DNA of 64,000 nt from Nocardioidaceae bacterium (GTDB lineage Bacteria; Actinomycetota; Actinomycetes; Propionibacteriales; Nocardioidaceae): the NCBI GenBank assembly GCA_030655315.1, contig JAURVT010000037.1, positions 41,709 through 105,708 of the forward strand, given 5' to 3'. The notes beneath the pieces are model-generated. The model did no database searches. It worked only from the letters and a program-made list of their open reading frames with translations, and had not been told where the DNA came from. Of this stretch, positions 25,728 to 34,637 are shown piece by piece. Position 1 is the first letter of the stretch, and each line of letters begins with the position of its first letter. A program made the position numbers and the translations under genes.

Positions 25728-26933
25728 GTGAGAATCACTCCTGTCACACGCGTCACTGCCGTCGCCGTCGTCAGCGCCCTCTCGGGCGCCCTGCTGGCCC
25801 TGGTGCCCACCGCCGCCCAGGCCGCCACGGCGCCCGTCGGGACCACCCGCTGGACCAGCGACGCGCAGCTGGCCAAGGGCAGCGCCACCGGCACCCGCGT
25901 GTCGACCGGGTCCATCCGTCACGCCAAGGCCGTCGGCAGGTCCACCGTGGCCGGCACCGCCTACGCGTGGTCGCGCTGGACGTCGCCGTGGGCGTCCACC
26001 GGCTTCGCCGCCACCGAGGTGATCCCGTCGTGGAACGCCACCACCCCGACCGGCTCGCTGGTGCAGGTCCAGGTGCGCGTGCGCACCACCGCCGGCCGGA
26101 CGGGCTCGTGGGACACCGTCGCGGACTGGGCATCGGCCGACTCCTCGGTCAAGCGACGCTCGGGCACCCCGCAGACCGACGACGTCGCGCGGGTGGTCGC
26201 CGACACCGTCCGCGCCACCGGCTCCCACCGCATCGGCGCCTGGCAGGTGCGTCTCAAGCTGATGCGCAAGGCCGGCGCCAAGTCCGCGTCCGTCCAGTCC
26301 GTCGGCGCCACCTTCAGCACCGCCCGCTCGGTCCCGGCCACCAGCCGCACCACGATGACGCGCACCACCCGCCTCGCCGTGCCCCAGTACTCGCAGATGA
26401 TCCACATGGGCGAGTACCCGAAGTGGAACGGCGGCGGCGAGGCCTGGTGCTCCCCCACCTCGACGACGATGGTGCTGCGCTACCTCAAGTCGGGCCCCAC
26501 GGCGGCGCAGTACGCCTGGGTGAACAAGGGCTATCGCGACCGCTTCGTCGACCACGGCGCCCGCCAGACCTTCGACTACCGCTACGGCGGCACCGGCAAC
26601 TGGTCGTTCAACACCGCCTACGCGGGGTCGTTCGGCCTGGACGCCCACGTCACCCGCCTCCGCGACCTCCGCGACGCCGAGAAGCTGGTCAAGGCCGGCA
26701 CCCCGGTGATCGTCTCCATCGAGTTCTCCCGGGGCCAGCTGTCCGGCGCCCCGATCTCCTCGACCGCCGGCCACGTCGTCGTCATCACCGGCTTCACCGC
26801 CGACGGCCGCGTGCTCGTCAACGACCCCGCCGGCACCACCAACGCCGCCGTCGACCGCACCTACGACCGGGCCCAGTTCGAGCGGGCCTGGATCGGTGGC
26901 AGCAACGGCACGGCCTACGTGATCAAGCGCTGA
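25728..26933 (+). CDS. secreted C39-like cysteine peptidase
   Basis: A 401-residue protein with a signal peptide (residues 1-33, AAQAA), an N-terminal beta domain (about 40-205) and a papain-fold C39-like domain. Catalytic Cys is in GGGEAWCSPTSTTMVL, His in AGHVVVITGF and the third residue in LVNDPAG. Unlike classic C39 enzymes it is not fused to an ABC exporter, so it is a stand-alone extracellular peptidase or amidase. The next gene is a paralogue without signal peptide; they share GTGNW(S/A)FNTAYA. Confidence 0.85.
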   Translation: MRITPVTRVTAVAVVSALSGALLALVPTAAQAATAPVGTTRWTSDAQLAKGSATGTRVSTGSIRHAKAVGRSTVAGTAYAWSRWTSPWASTGFAATEVIPSWNATTPTGSLVQVQVRVRTTAGRTGSWDTVADWASADSSVKRRSGTPQTDDVARVVADTVRATGSHRIGAWQVRLKLMRKAGAKSASVQSVGATFSTARSVPATSRTTMTRTTRLAVPQYSQMIHMGEYPKWNGGGEAWCSPTSTTMVLRYLKSGPTAAQYAWVNKGYRDRFVDHGARQTFDYRYGGTGNWSFNTAYAGSFGLDAHVTRLRDLRDAEKLVKAGTPVIVSIEFSRGQLSGAPISSTAGHVVVITGFTADGRVLVNDPAGTTNAAVDRTYDRAQFERAWIGGSNGTAYVIKR

Positions 26934-27031
26934 GGTCTCCCGTCCGAGCCCGCTCGAACGCCGTCGGACAGCCCGGACCGGAAGCGTCGACCCGGGCCGG
27001 GGGAAGGGCGCAGCGCAGTGCAGGGTCCTCC

Positions 27032-27037
27032 TAGGCT
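27032..27037 (+). promoter_or_regulatory. leaderless -10 element of the second C39-like gene
   Basis: TAGGCT, 6 nt before the GTG at 27044. Confidence 0.6.
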
Positions 27038-27043
27038 GACCCC

Positions 27044-28084
27044 GTGACCACCCGCGACCTGCACCTCGTCCGCTGGACGCCGGACCCCGGGCTCGACCCG
27101 CACGAGCCGTGGATCTCGCCGGTGGTGGAGGTGGGCTTCGACGTGGTGTCGCTCCTGCCGTCGTGGTCGGCGACGACGCCCGAGGGGGCGTGGGTCGACG
27201 TCGCGGTGCGGCGGGGGCCCGAGGACCCCTGGTACTCGCTGGCCCGCTGGTCCGAGACCGATCGGGCGCGCACCACCTTCGGGCGCGACGAGGGCGAGGC
27301 GGTGCGCCGCCACGACGACGAGCTGCTCGTCGACGCGACCGCCGGGTGGCGCACGGCGCAGCTCTCGCTCGCGGCGTTCCGGGTCGGTGACGGCGACCTG
27401 CCGACGCTCGGCCCGGCCTCGCTGCTGCTGTCGGGCGTGGACCCGGGCGACGTCGCCGTCGACGAGCCGTCCGGCGTCGCGCACACCGTCGACGTGCCCG
27501 CCTACTCCCAGCAGCTGCACCGCCACCTCACCGACCACGTGGGCCGCGGCGGCAGCGCGTGGTGCTCCCCCACTGCGGTGACCATGGTGCTGGACCACTG
27601 GGGCGCCGGGCCGCCCACGCCCGACGGCGCCGCGAGCCGCGACGCGGTGGTGCCGCTCGCCGCGCTCGGCGTCTTCGACACCGGCTACGACGGCACCGGC
27701 AACTGGGCGTTCAACACCGCCTACGCCGCCCGGTTCGGGGTCGACGCATTCGTCACCCGGCTGCACTCGCTGGCCGAGGCCGAGCTGTTCACCCGGGCGG
27801 GCATCCCGCTGGTGGTGTCGATGGTCTTCGCCGCCGACGAGCTGGACGGGTCCGGCTTCGACAGCCGCGGCCACCTCGTGGTGCTGCGCGGCTTCGACGC
27901 GGCGGGCGACGTCCTGGTGAACGACCCCGCGTCGCACCTCGAGCCCACCAACGACGCCGTGCCCCGCACCTACCGCCGCGACCAGGTCGCGCGGGCCTGG
28001 CTGGGCCGCTCCAGCGGCGTCGCCTACGTGATCCGTCCCCCGCACGTGCCGCTGCCCGACGCCCCGCCGGGTGCCGCCTGGTAG
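27044..28084 (+). CDS. C39-like cysteine peptidase paralogue, no signal peptide
   Basis: A 346-residue paralogue of the preceding gene with the same two-part layout: an N-terminal beta domain (shared SWSATTPEGAWVDVAV) and a C39-like domain with Cys in GGSAWCSPTAVTMVL, His in RGHLVVLRGF and Asn-Asp in LVNDPAS. It lacks a signal peptide, and the leaderless promoter fixes the GTG at 27044, so it should stay in the cytoplasm. Its target is unknown. A tandem duplication followed by relocalisation is the simplest history. Confidence 0.85.
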   Translation: MTTRDLHLVRWTPDPGLDPHEPWISPVVEVGFDVVSLLPSWSATTPEGAWVDVAVRRGPEDPWYSLARWSETDRARTTFGRDEGEAVRRHDDELLVDATAGWRTAQLSLAAFRVGDGDLPTLGPASLLLSGVDPGDVAVDEPSGVAHTVDVPAYSQQLHRHLTDHVGRGGSAWCSPTAVTMVLDHWGAGPPTPDGAASRDAVVPLAALGVFDTGYDGTGNWAFNTAYAARFGVDAFVTRLHSLAEAELFTRAGIPLVVSMVFAADELDGSGFDSRGHLVVLRGFDAAGDVLVNDPASHLEPTNDAVPRTYRRDQVARAWLGRSSGVAYVIRPPHVPLPDAPPGAAW

Positions 28085-28131
28085 CTGCTGTCCGCCCTCG
28101 GTGAACGACGGAAGCAGCGGGGACGGGGCGA

Positions 28132-28154
28132 GGTTGAGTGCATCAGGCTCAACC
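28132..28154. promoter_or_regulatory. HAIR-like HspR operator at lon
   Basis: TTGAGT-N7-GCTCAA (28134-28152) inside the larger inverted repeat GGTTGAG-N9-CTCAACC. The HAIR consensus CTTGAGT-N7-ACTCAAG is matched in spacing and core. HspR is known to repress lon in Streptomyces, so heat-shock control is likely. Confidence 0.75.
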
Positions 28155-28171
28155 GTGAAAGAGGCCCCACC

Positions 28172-30529
28172 ATGACCGACACCACCACCACCGAGACCGT
28201 CCGCCTCCCCGTGCTCTTCCTGTCCGAGCAGGTCGTCCTGCCCGGGATGGTCGTGCCCGTCGAGCTCGACGAGGCCGCCCGCGCCGCCGTCGACGCCGCC
28301 CGCTCCGGCACCGACGAGCGCCTCCTGCTCGCGCCCCGCCTGGACGACCGCTACGCCACCTACGGCGTCGTCGCCGAGATCGTCCAGGTCGGACGTCTCG
28401 CGAGCGGCGAGCCCGCCGCCGTCCTGCGCGCCGGCAGCCGGGTCCACCTCGGCAGCGGCGTCGCCGGGCCGGGTGCCGCGCTGTGGGTCGAGGCCGAGGT
28501 CGTCGCCGAGCCCGAGGCCACCGACACCACCCGCGAGCTCGCCACCGAGTACCGCGGGCTGCTGGTCGCCACGCTCCAGCGGCGCGACGCCTGGCAGGTC
28601 ATCGACCAGGTCAACCGCATCACCGACCCGTCGGCGCTGGCCGACACCGCCGGCTACGCGTCGTGGCTCGACGACGGCCAGAAGCGGCTGCTGCTCGAGA
28701 CCCCCGACGTCGACGAGCGCCTCACCACCCTCACCGGCTGGGTGCGCGACCACCTCGCCGAGGCCGAGGTGACCGACACGATCGCCGAGAACGTCCGCGA
28801 GGGCATGGACAAGACCCAGCGCGAGTTCCTCCTGCGCCAGCAGCTCACCGCCATCCGCAAGGAGCTCGGCGAGGGCGAGCCGGAGGGCTCGGACGACTAC
28901 CGCGCCCGCGTCGAGGCGGCCGACCTGCCCGAGGCGGTCCGCACCGCCGCGCTGCGCGAGGTCGACAAGCTCGAGCGCGGCAGCGAGCAGAACCCCGAGA
29001 CCGGGTGGATCCGGACCTGGCTCGACACCGTCCTCGAGCTGCCCTGGAACGAGCGCACGCAGGACTCCACCGACGTGACCGCGGCCCGCGCCGTCCTCGA
29101 CGCCGACCACCACGGGCTCGAGGACGTCAAGGACCGGATCGTCGAGCACCTCGCCGTCCGCGCCCGTCGCGCCGAGCGCGGCCTCGGCGTCGTGGGCGGA
29201 CGCGGCTCGGGCGCCGTGCTGGCGCTCGCCGGACCTCCCGGGGTCGGCAAGACGTCACTCGGCGAGAGCGTCGCCCGGGCCCTCGGCCGGACGTTCGTCC
29301 GCGTCGCCCTCGGCGGCGTCCGCGACGAGGCCGAGATCCGCGGGCACCGTCGCACGTACGTCGGCGCGCTGCCCGGACGCATCGTGCGCGCCGTCGCCGA
29401 GGCGGGGTCGATGAACCCCGTCGTCCTGCTCGACGAGATCGACAAGGTCGGCTCGGACTACCGCGGCGACCCCAGCGCGGCCCTGCTCGAGGTGCTCGAC
29501 CCGGCGCAGAACCACACGTTCCGCGACCACTACCTCGACCTGGACCTCGACCTGTCCGACGTCCTGTTCCTGGCCACGGCCAACGTCGTCGAGCAGATCC
29601 CGGCGCCCCTGCTGGACCGGATGGAGCTCGTCACGCTCGACGGCTACACCGAGGAGGACAAGGTCGCCATCGCGCGCGACTACCTGCTCCCGCGCCAGCT
29701 CGACCGCGCCGCGCTCACCACCGAGGAGGTGACGGTCACCGACGGCGCCCTGCGTCAGATGGCGGCCGACCACACCCACGAGCCCGGCGTGCGGCAGCTG
29801 GAGCGGCTCATCGCCAAGGCGCTGCGCAAGGCCGCGACGCGCCTCGCGTCACCCGACGCACCCGCGTCGGTGACGATCGACGAGCAGACGCTCACCGACC
29901 TGGTCGGCCGACCCCGCTTCACCCCCGAGGCGCACGAGCGCACCTCGGTGCCGGGCGTCTCGACGGGTCTGGCGGTCACCGGCCTCGGTGGCGACGTGCT
30001 GTTCGTCGAGGCCGGGCGCACCGACGGCGACCCGGGCCTGACCCTCACCGGCCAGCTCGGCGACGTCATGAAGGAGTCCGCGCAGATCGCGCTCTCCTAC
30101 GTGCGGGCGCACGCGACCGAGCTCGGCGTCGACCCCGCCGTGCTCGACGGACGCATCCACGTCCACGTGCCCGCCGGCGCGATCCCCAAGGACGGCCCGT
30201 CTGCGGGCGTCACGATGGTGACGGCGCTGGTCTCGATGGCCACCGGACGTCCCGTGCGGGGCGAGGTGGGGATGACCGGCGAGGTCACGCTGAACGGACG
30301 GGTCCTGCCCATCGGCGGGCTCAAGCAGAAGCTGCTCGCCGCCCAGCGCGCCGGGCTCACGCAGGTGTTCGCACCCGCGCGCAACGAGCCCGACCTGGAC
30401 GACGTCCCGGCCGAGGTGCTGGAGGCGGTGCAGGTCACCCTCGTGGCCGACGTCGCCGACCTGCTCGCCCAGGCCCTCACCCCCGCGGCCGAGGAGACCC
30501 GGGCCCCCGCCGCCGCCCAGGCCGCCTGA
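28172..30529 (+). CDS. lon: ATP-dependent protease Lon
   Basis: A 785-residue LonA. The N-terminal substrate-binding domain (1-200) begins RLPVLFLSEQVVLPGMVVPV; the AAA+ module has Walker A GPPGVGKTS and Walker B VVLLDEIDK; the protease domain has the catalytic Ser in PKDGPSAGVTM and Lys in GGLKQKLLAAQRAG. It degrades damaged and regulatory proteins. AAAGAGG precedes the ATG and a HAIR-like operator sits 18-40 nt upstream, so HspR control with the DnaK regulon is expected. Confidence 0.97.
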   Translation: MTDTTTTETVRLPVLFLSEQVVLPGMVVPVELDEAARAAVDAARSGTDERLLLAPRLDDRYATYGVVAEIVQVGRLASGEPAAVLRAGSRVHLGSGVAGPGAALWVEAEVVAEPEATDTTRELATEYRGLLVATLQRRDAWQVIDQVNRITDPSALADTAGYASWLDDGQKRLLLETPDVDERLTTLTGWVRDHLAEAEVTDTIAENVREGMDKTQREFLLRQQLTAIRKELGEGEPEGSDDYRARVEAADLPEAVRTAALREVDKLERGSEQNPETGWIRTWLDTVLELPWNERTQDSTDVTAARAVLDADHHGLEDVKDRIVEHLAVRARRAERGLGVVGGRGSGAVLALAGPPGVGKTSLGESVARALGRTFVRVALGGVRDEAEIRGHRRTYVGALPGRIVRAVAEAGSMNPVVLLDEIDKVGSDYRGDPSAALLEVLDPAQNHTFRDHYLDLDLDLSDVLFLATANVVEQIPAPLLDRMELVTLDGYTEEDKVAIARDYLLPRQLDRAALTTEEVTVTDGALRQMAADHTHEPGVRQLERLIAKALRKAATRLASPDAPASVTIDEQTLTDLVGRPRFTPEAHERTSVPGVSTGLAVTGLGGDVLFVEAGRTDGDPGLTLTGQLGDVMKESAQIALSYVRAHATELGVDPAVLDGRIHVHVPAGAIPKDGPSAGVTMVTALVSMATGRPVRGEVGMTGEVTLNGRVLPIGGLKQKLLAAQRAGLTQVFAPARNEPDLDDVPAEVLEAVQVTLVADVADLLAQALTPAAEETRAPAAAQAA

Positions 30530-30540
30530 GGCCCCTCCCC

Positions 30541-30611
30541 CGTCCGCGATCCGATGGCGACGCGGGGTTCCCGCACCCGGGGAACCCCGCGGACCCATCA
30601 GATCGCGGACG
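30541..30611. terminator. 71-bp compound palindrome between lon and the Mo enzyme
   Basis: Outer arms CGTCCGCGATC (30541-30551) and its complement at 30601-30611, a middle CGATGG/CCATCA-type pairing and an inner GCGGGGTTCC/GGAACCCCGC stem. It lies between convergent genes and should stop both. Its outer arm begins CGTCCGCGA like the flank of the 22.5 kb palindrome. Confidence 0.75.
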
Positions 30612-30640
30612 GGTGGGACGGGTGGCGGCGGCTCAGCGGC

Positions 30641-32176
30641 CTAGCGGACGGTGATGCTGACCGAGTCCCAGCCGGTGGCGCCGTCGGGGAGGACGTCGGC
30701 GACGTCGGGGGTCTGGGTGTAGCCGCTGAGGTCGGTGGCCCGGACCTGGATGACGTGGGCGCCGGGGGCGGCGTCCCACTCCACGACCCACTGCACCCAG
30801 GTGTCGACGCCGGGCACCCGGCCGAGGCGGGCCACCTGCCACGGGTCGTCGTCCACCTTGATCTCGACCCGCTCGATCCCGGTGTGCTGGGCCCAGGCCA
30901 CGCCGGCCACCGCGACGGTGCCGGCGTCGACGTCGGAGCGGGGCGTGTCGATCCTCGACTGCGTCTTGACCGGCCCCTTCTCGCCCCAGCCGCGCGAGGT
31001 CCAGTAGGCCTCGACGTCGTCGAAGCGGGTCACCTCCCAGTCCACGACCCACTTGGTGGCCGAGACGTAGCCGTACAGGCCCGGCACCACCTGGCGCACG
31101 GGGAACCCGTGCTCGATCGGCAGCGGACGCCCGTCCATGGCCAGGGCCAGCATGGCGGCGCGGCCGTCGGTCAGCGCCTCGATCGGCGTGCCGCACGTCC
31201 AGCCGTCCTCCGACGTCGACAGCAGGGCGTCGGCGCCGCGCTGCACGCCGGCCTCGGCGAGCAGCGGCGCGATGAGCACGCCCGACCAGCGACTGTTGCC
31301 GATCAGGTCGCCGCCCACCTCGTTGGAGACGCAGCACAGCGTCACCCAGGCGTCGTCCAGCCCCCGGTCGAGCAGGTCCTGGTAGCTCAGCGTGATCTCC
31401 CGGTCGACCATGCCGTGGATGCGCAGCGACCAGTCGGCGGGGTCGATCGACGGTGTGGTGAGCGCGGTGTCGATCCGGTAGAACTCGCTCGACGGGGTGA
31501 GGAACGGCGAGATCCCCGGGACGCCGAGGTCGGCGCCGGTGGGCACGACGGCACGACGCACGGGCAGTCGGAGCGTCGAGCGGGCGCTCTCCGCGGCACG
31601 CCGCGAGGCCCCGAGCAGCCGGCTGCCGCCGGTGAGGAGCACCGCGCCGACGCCCACGAGCGCGACCTCGGACAGGAACCGTCGGCGCCCCTCGCCCACG
31701 GTGACGTCGGGTCGGGGTCGCAGCAGCCACCGCACGGCGAAGATCGTCACCACGCCGCCGACCAGCGGCGCGGCGGCGTCGAGCTGGCCCGCGTCGGGAC
31801 GCGACACGACCGCGACGGCACCGACCACGGCCACCACCCCGAACCCGGCGGCGGCCAGGCCGGGACGACGACGCACCTGGATGCCGAGCAGCGCCCCCAG
31901 CGCGACGACGACCACGACGACGGCGGTGATCAGGGCGGGCTTGTCGGCGGTGCCGAGCAGGTCGATCGCCGGGCGAGCGAGCGCGCCGGGCGCGGCCGCG
32001 ATGACCGCCTCCCCCGTCGCGACGACCGGTGAGGACGAGGCACCCAGGAAGGACGCCGCCAGCTCGGACACGGCCAGGCCGCCGCCGGCCGCGACGACCC
32101 CGGCCAGGGCGGCGGTCCAGCGGGCCGGGGCCTCGGGATCGGTCGACGGCTGCTGGACGACGGTGCTGGTGGCCAC
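30641..32176 (-). CDS. membrane-anchored sulfite-oxidase-type molybdopterin oxidoreductase
   Basis: A 511-residue protein with about five membrane helices in the first 190 residues and then a sulfite-oxidase-family molybdopterin domain: SFYR-type start [12 protein letters not shown], the molybdenum-ligand Cys in [12 protein letters not shown], and [22 protein letters not shown]-terminal dimer domain follows (about 410-511). It probably oxidises or reduces a substrate outside the membrane; sulfite is one candidate but not shown. GTG at 32176 is the earliest start that keeps helix 1 without a long soluble tail. Confidence 0.85.
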   Translation of the reverse strand: MATSTVVQQPSTDPEAPARWTAALAGVVAAGGGLAVSELAASFLGASSSPVVATGEAVIAAAPGALARPAIDLLGTADKPALITAVVVVVVALGALLGIQVRRRPGLAAAGFGVVAVVGAVAVVSRPDAGQLDAAAPLVGGVVTIFAVRWLLRPRPDVTVGEGRRRFLSEVALVGVGAVLLTGGSRLLGASRRAAESARSTLRLPVRRAVVPTGADLGVPGISPFLTPSSEFYRIDTALTTPSIDPADWSLRIHGMVDREITLSYQDLLDRGLDDAWVTLCCVSNEVGGDLIGNSRWSGVLIAPLLAEAGVQRGADALLSTSEDGWTCGTPIEALTDGRAAMLALAMDGRPLPIEHGFPVRQVVPGLYGYVSATKWVVDWEVTRFDDVEAYWTSRGWGEKGPVKTQSRIDTPRSDVDAGTVAVAGVAWAQHTGIERVEIKVDDDPWQVARLGRVPGVDTWVQWVVEWDAAPGAHVIQVRATDLSGYTQTPDVADVLPDGATGWDSVSITVR

Positions 32177-32216
32177 GCCCCCATCCTGCCTCGCGGGTGT
32201 GCGCGAGGATGGCCCG

Positions 32217-32720
32217 ATGCCCCCCGAGCTCCCCCTGCCCCGCGTCGGCACCGGCGTCGACGTCCACCGGCTCACCGAGCAGCGACCCCTGTGGGTGGCC
32301 GGCCTGTACTGGCCGGACGAGCCCCGCGGGCTCGACGGCCACTCCGACGCCGACGTGGTCTGCCACGCCGTCTGCGACGCCCTGCTCGCCGCCGCCGGCC
32401 TCGGCGACCTCGGCACCAACGTCGGCACGTCCGACCCGCGGTGGGCGGGCGCGAGCGGCACCGACCTGCTCGCCGAGATAGCCCGCCGCGTGGCCGCCGC
32501 GGGGTTCGCGGTGGGCAACGCCTCGGTCCAGCTGGTGGGCAGCGTGCCCCGGCTGGGCGCCCGACGGGCCGAGGCCGAGGAGCTGCTGACGCGCGTCGTC
32601 GGCGCCCCCGTGTCGCTGTCGGCGACCACGACCGACGGTCTCGGCCTCACCGGCCGCGGCGACGGCCTGGCCGCGATCGCCACCGCGCTCGTGGTGCCCG
32701 TGGGGTCGGTCGAGGTCTAG
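32217..32720 (+). CDS. ispF: 2-C-methyl-D-erythritol 2,4-cyclodiphosphate synthase
   Basis: A 167-residue enzyme of the MEP isoprenoid route. Zinc ligands are in GTGVDVHRL (Asp and His), with [19 protein letters not shown] and the C-terminal [19 protein letters not shown]. The ATG at 32217 is divergent from the molybdenum enzyme by 40 nt. The partner ispD, usually just upstream and downstream of carD, is not here, and the gene is turned away from cysS. Confidence 0.93.
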   Translation: MPPELPLPRVGTGVDVHRLTEQRPLWVAGLYWPDEPRGLDGHSDADVVCHAVCDALLAAAGLGDLGTNVGTSDPRWAGASGTDLLAEIARRVAAAGFAVGNASVQLVGSVPRLGARRAEAEELLTRVVGAPVSLSATTTDGLGLTGRGDGLAAIATALVVPVGSVEV

Positions 32721-33100
32721 GCGGACGGGGCGGGACGGGTGCGGACCGCCACGCAGACCTCGACGAACCCGTCGACGAGGCGGGTGTCGTAGGTGGCGAG
32801 CGACGGCTCGGGGTGCTCCAGGCCCTCGCCCGAGGCGAGGTCGAACAGCTGGTGCCCGGCGGGCGCGGCCACGTAGGGGTGGCCGTCGCGACGCCCGACG
32901 ATCCCGCGGGCCATCGTCGGGGTGCCCGCGTAGGGGTCGCGGTTGCCGACCGCGTGCACCTCGTGCTCGCCGGTGCGGAAGACCGCCACCTGCTTGCCGC
33001 GCACGAGCGCGGAGACCCCCACGTCGACCTCCAGGTCGGCGGCCGCGCAGACCCGTACCCACCTGGCCGTGGTAGCAGCGGGCGCCGTCCCTCTGACCAT
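32717..33100 (-). CDS. NirD-type Rieske-fold protein (nitrite reductase small subunit-like)
   Basis: A 127-residue protein with the NirD signature [18 protein letters not shown] and [13 protein letters not shown]. Like NirD it lacks the Cys-x-His pairs that would hold an iron-sulfur cluster. The large subunit NirB is not in the window, so it is either an orphan or works with a distant nirB. The -10 TAGCGT lies 6 nt before the ATG. Its end overlaps the end of convergent ispF by 4 bp. Confidence 0.85.
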   Translation of the reverse strand: MVRGTAPAATTARWVRVCAAADLEVDVGVSALVRGKQVAVFRTGEHEVHAVGNRDPYAGTPTMARGIVGRRDGHPYVAAPAGHQLFDLASGEGLEHPEPSLATYDTRLVDGFVEVCVAVRTRPAPSA

Positions 33101-33106
33101 GGCTGG

Positions 33107-33112
33107 ACGCTA
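33107..33112 (-). promoter_or_regulatory. leaderless -10 element of the nirD-like gene
   Basis: TAGCGT on the reverse strand, 6 nt before the ATG at 33100. Confidence 0.6.
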
Positions 33113-33194
33113 GGCAGCCGGTGTTTCGCCTGTGCTAACCCACGTCACGGCCACGCAAACACTTCTTCGGGCGCGCGACGCCGCCCCCAGGACG

Positions 33195-33232
33195 CAGCAC
33201 CGCCCCGTCCGGTGCCGGACGGGGCGGTGCTG
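33195..33232 (-). terminator. hairpin terminator of carD
   Basis: A perfect 16-bp stem (CAGCACCGCCCCGTCC at 33195-33210 with 33217-33232) with a 6-nt loop, 23 nt past the carD stop. Confidence 0.85.
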
Positions 33233-33255
33233 AGCTGCTGACGTGCGGGCGTCGC

Positions 33256-33741
33256 TCAGGAGGCGAGGACCTCGTCGAGCAGCGTCTCGGCCTTGTCCTC
33301 GTTGGTGCTCTCGGCGAGCGCGAGCTCGGAGACGAGGATCTGGCGGGCCTTGGCCAGCATGCGCTTCTCGCCGGCGGAGAGCCCGCGGTCGCGCTCACGG
33401 CGCCACAGGTCGCGGACGACCTCGGCCACCTTCATGACATCGCCGGAGTGCAGCTTCTCCAGGTTGGCCTTGTACCGTCGGGACCAGTTCGTGGGCTCCT
33501 CGGCGTGCTCGGCACGCAGGACGCCGAAGACCTTCTCGAGGCCGTCCTTGTCGACCACGTCGCGGACGCCCACGAGGTCGGTGTTGCAGGCAGGCACTCG
33601 GACGACGAGATCGTTCTGTGCAACGATGCGAAGGACGAGGTACTCCCGCGACTCGCCCTTGATCGTCCGCTGCTCGATGTCCTCGATGACCGCAGCACCG
33701 TGGTTGGGGTAGACGACCGTTTCACCGACAGAAAATGTCAT
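33256..33741 (-). CDS. carD: RNA polymerase-binding transcription factor CarD
   Basis: A 161-residue CarD. The N-terminal polymerase-interacting Tudor-like domain opens [21 protein letters not shown] and the C-terminal DNA-binding domain has [17 protein letters not shown] with the minor-groove tryptophan, then [20 protein letters not shown]. It stabilises open promoter complexes, mainly at rRNA promoters. AGAAAGGG lies upstream of the ATG. Divergent from an LpqE-like lipoprotein gene, as in mycobacteria. Confidence 0.97.
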   Translation of the reverse strand: MTFSVGETVVYPNHGAAVIEDIEQRTIKGESREYLVLRIVAQNDLVVRVPACNTDLVGVRDVVDKDGLEKVFGVLRAEHAEEPTNWSRRYKANLEKLHSGDVMKVAEVVRDLWRRERDRGLSAGEKRMLAKARQILVSELALAESTNEDKAETLLDEVLAS

Positions 33742-33768
33742 ATGTTCTTCGCCCTTTCTTAGACGCCC

Positions 33769-33774
33769 AGGATA
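33769..33774 (-). promoter_or_regulatory. candidate -10 element of carD
   Basis: TATCCT on the reverse strand, 27 nt before the ATG at 33741. The surrounding 33742-33800 is AT-rich for this genome, fitting a strong housekeeping promoter. Confidence 0.45.
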
Positions 33775-34025
33775 CCACGCCTTTCGGACACCAAATCCTG
33801 CGTTTGCGCAGGTCAGAGCCCCAAACAGGTCTTGACAACAGGGCCCTGAAGTGCCATCTCGTGCGCGGGCGTCGTCCGTTTGAGGTGCTCCGCGGCCCCC
33901 GGGACGCACCTCCGGAGCGCCTCTCGCACGCCCGGGATGCCGCACCGGCACGACCCTCGATAGGGTGAGCCCGCCTGGACGGGACAGCCGCCAGGTCCGC
34001 TGTCGGAGCACGAAAGGCCGGGACC

Positions 34026-34616
34026 GTGCGCACTCGCCCCACCCAGACCCTGACGACGTACCGGGGCGCGGCCGTGGCCGCAGCAGCGGTGCTCGCGCTG
34101 ACGGTCTCCGGCTGCGCGACCGGCTTCAACGCCGAGACCAACCGCGAGTACACCGCCGCGGTCGGCACCAACCAGCGCGAGGGCGACGTCGACGTCCTCA
34201 ACGCGCTCTACGTCGAGAACGTCGGCGGCACCGCGACGCTCTCCACCGTCCTGGTCGACAAGATCGGCGAGCCCGACACCCTGACCGGCATCACGGTCGC
34301 CACGGCCGGCGGAGACGAGCTCACCGCCACCCTCGACGCGCCGATCGACGTCGAGCCCGGGGTCAGCACCCGCCTGGGCGACGAGCCAGAGGTCGTCATC
34401 TCCGGCGACTTCGTGGCCGGTCAGTTCCTGCGCACCACGCTCACGTTCGAGAACGCCGGCGAGGTCGTGCTGCGGGCCCCGGTCGTCGAGCGCACCGAGG
34501 AGTACAGCGAGGTCGCGGCCCCGTCGATCCTGCCCACGGACACCGCGTCCGAGGAGGCCACCGACGGGCCGAGCGACGAGGCCACCGACCAGCCCACGGA
34601 CGAGCCCACCAGCTGA
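34026..34616 (+). CDS. LpqE-like lipoprotein
   Basis: A 196-residue secreted lipoprotein with lipobox LTVSGC (Cys30). The mature part reads as a single beta-sandwich: [22 protein letters not shown], then [19 protein letters not shown] and [19 protein letters not shown]; the last 35 residues are an acidic Asp/Thr/Pro tail. Being divergent from carD, it is placed like mycobacterial lpqE, and the domain is reminiscent of copper-chaperone-type PCu(A)C folds, but no Met/His copper site is seen. Role unknown. Confidence 0.8.
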   Translation: MRTRPTQTLTTYRGAAVAAAAVLALTVSGCATGFNAETNREYTAAVGTNQREGDVDVLNALYVENVGGTATLSTVLVDKIGEPDTLTGITVATAGGDELTATLDAPIDVEPGVSTRLGDEPEVVISGDFVAGQFLRTTLTFENAGEVVLRAPVVERTEEYSEVAAPSILPTDTASEEATDGPSDEATDQPTDEPTS

Positions 34617-34637
34617 CGCCGGCGGGCTCGGCGCGGG

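Noticed and set aside
33113..33175. GlnR box upstream of the nirD-like gene
   Set aside because: GTGAC and GAAAC half sites are visible but their spacing does not fit the GlnR pattern.
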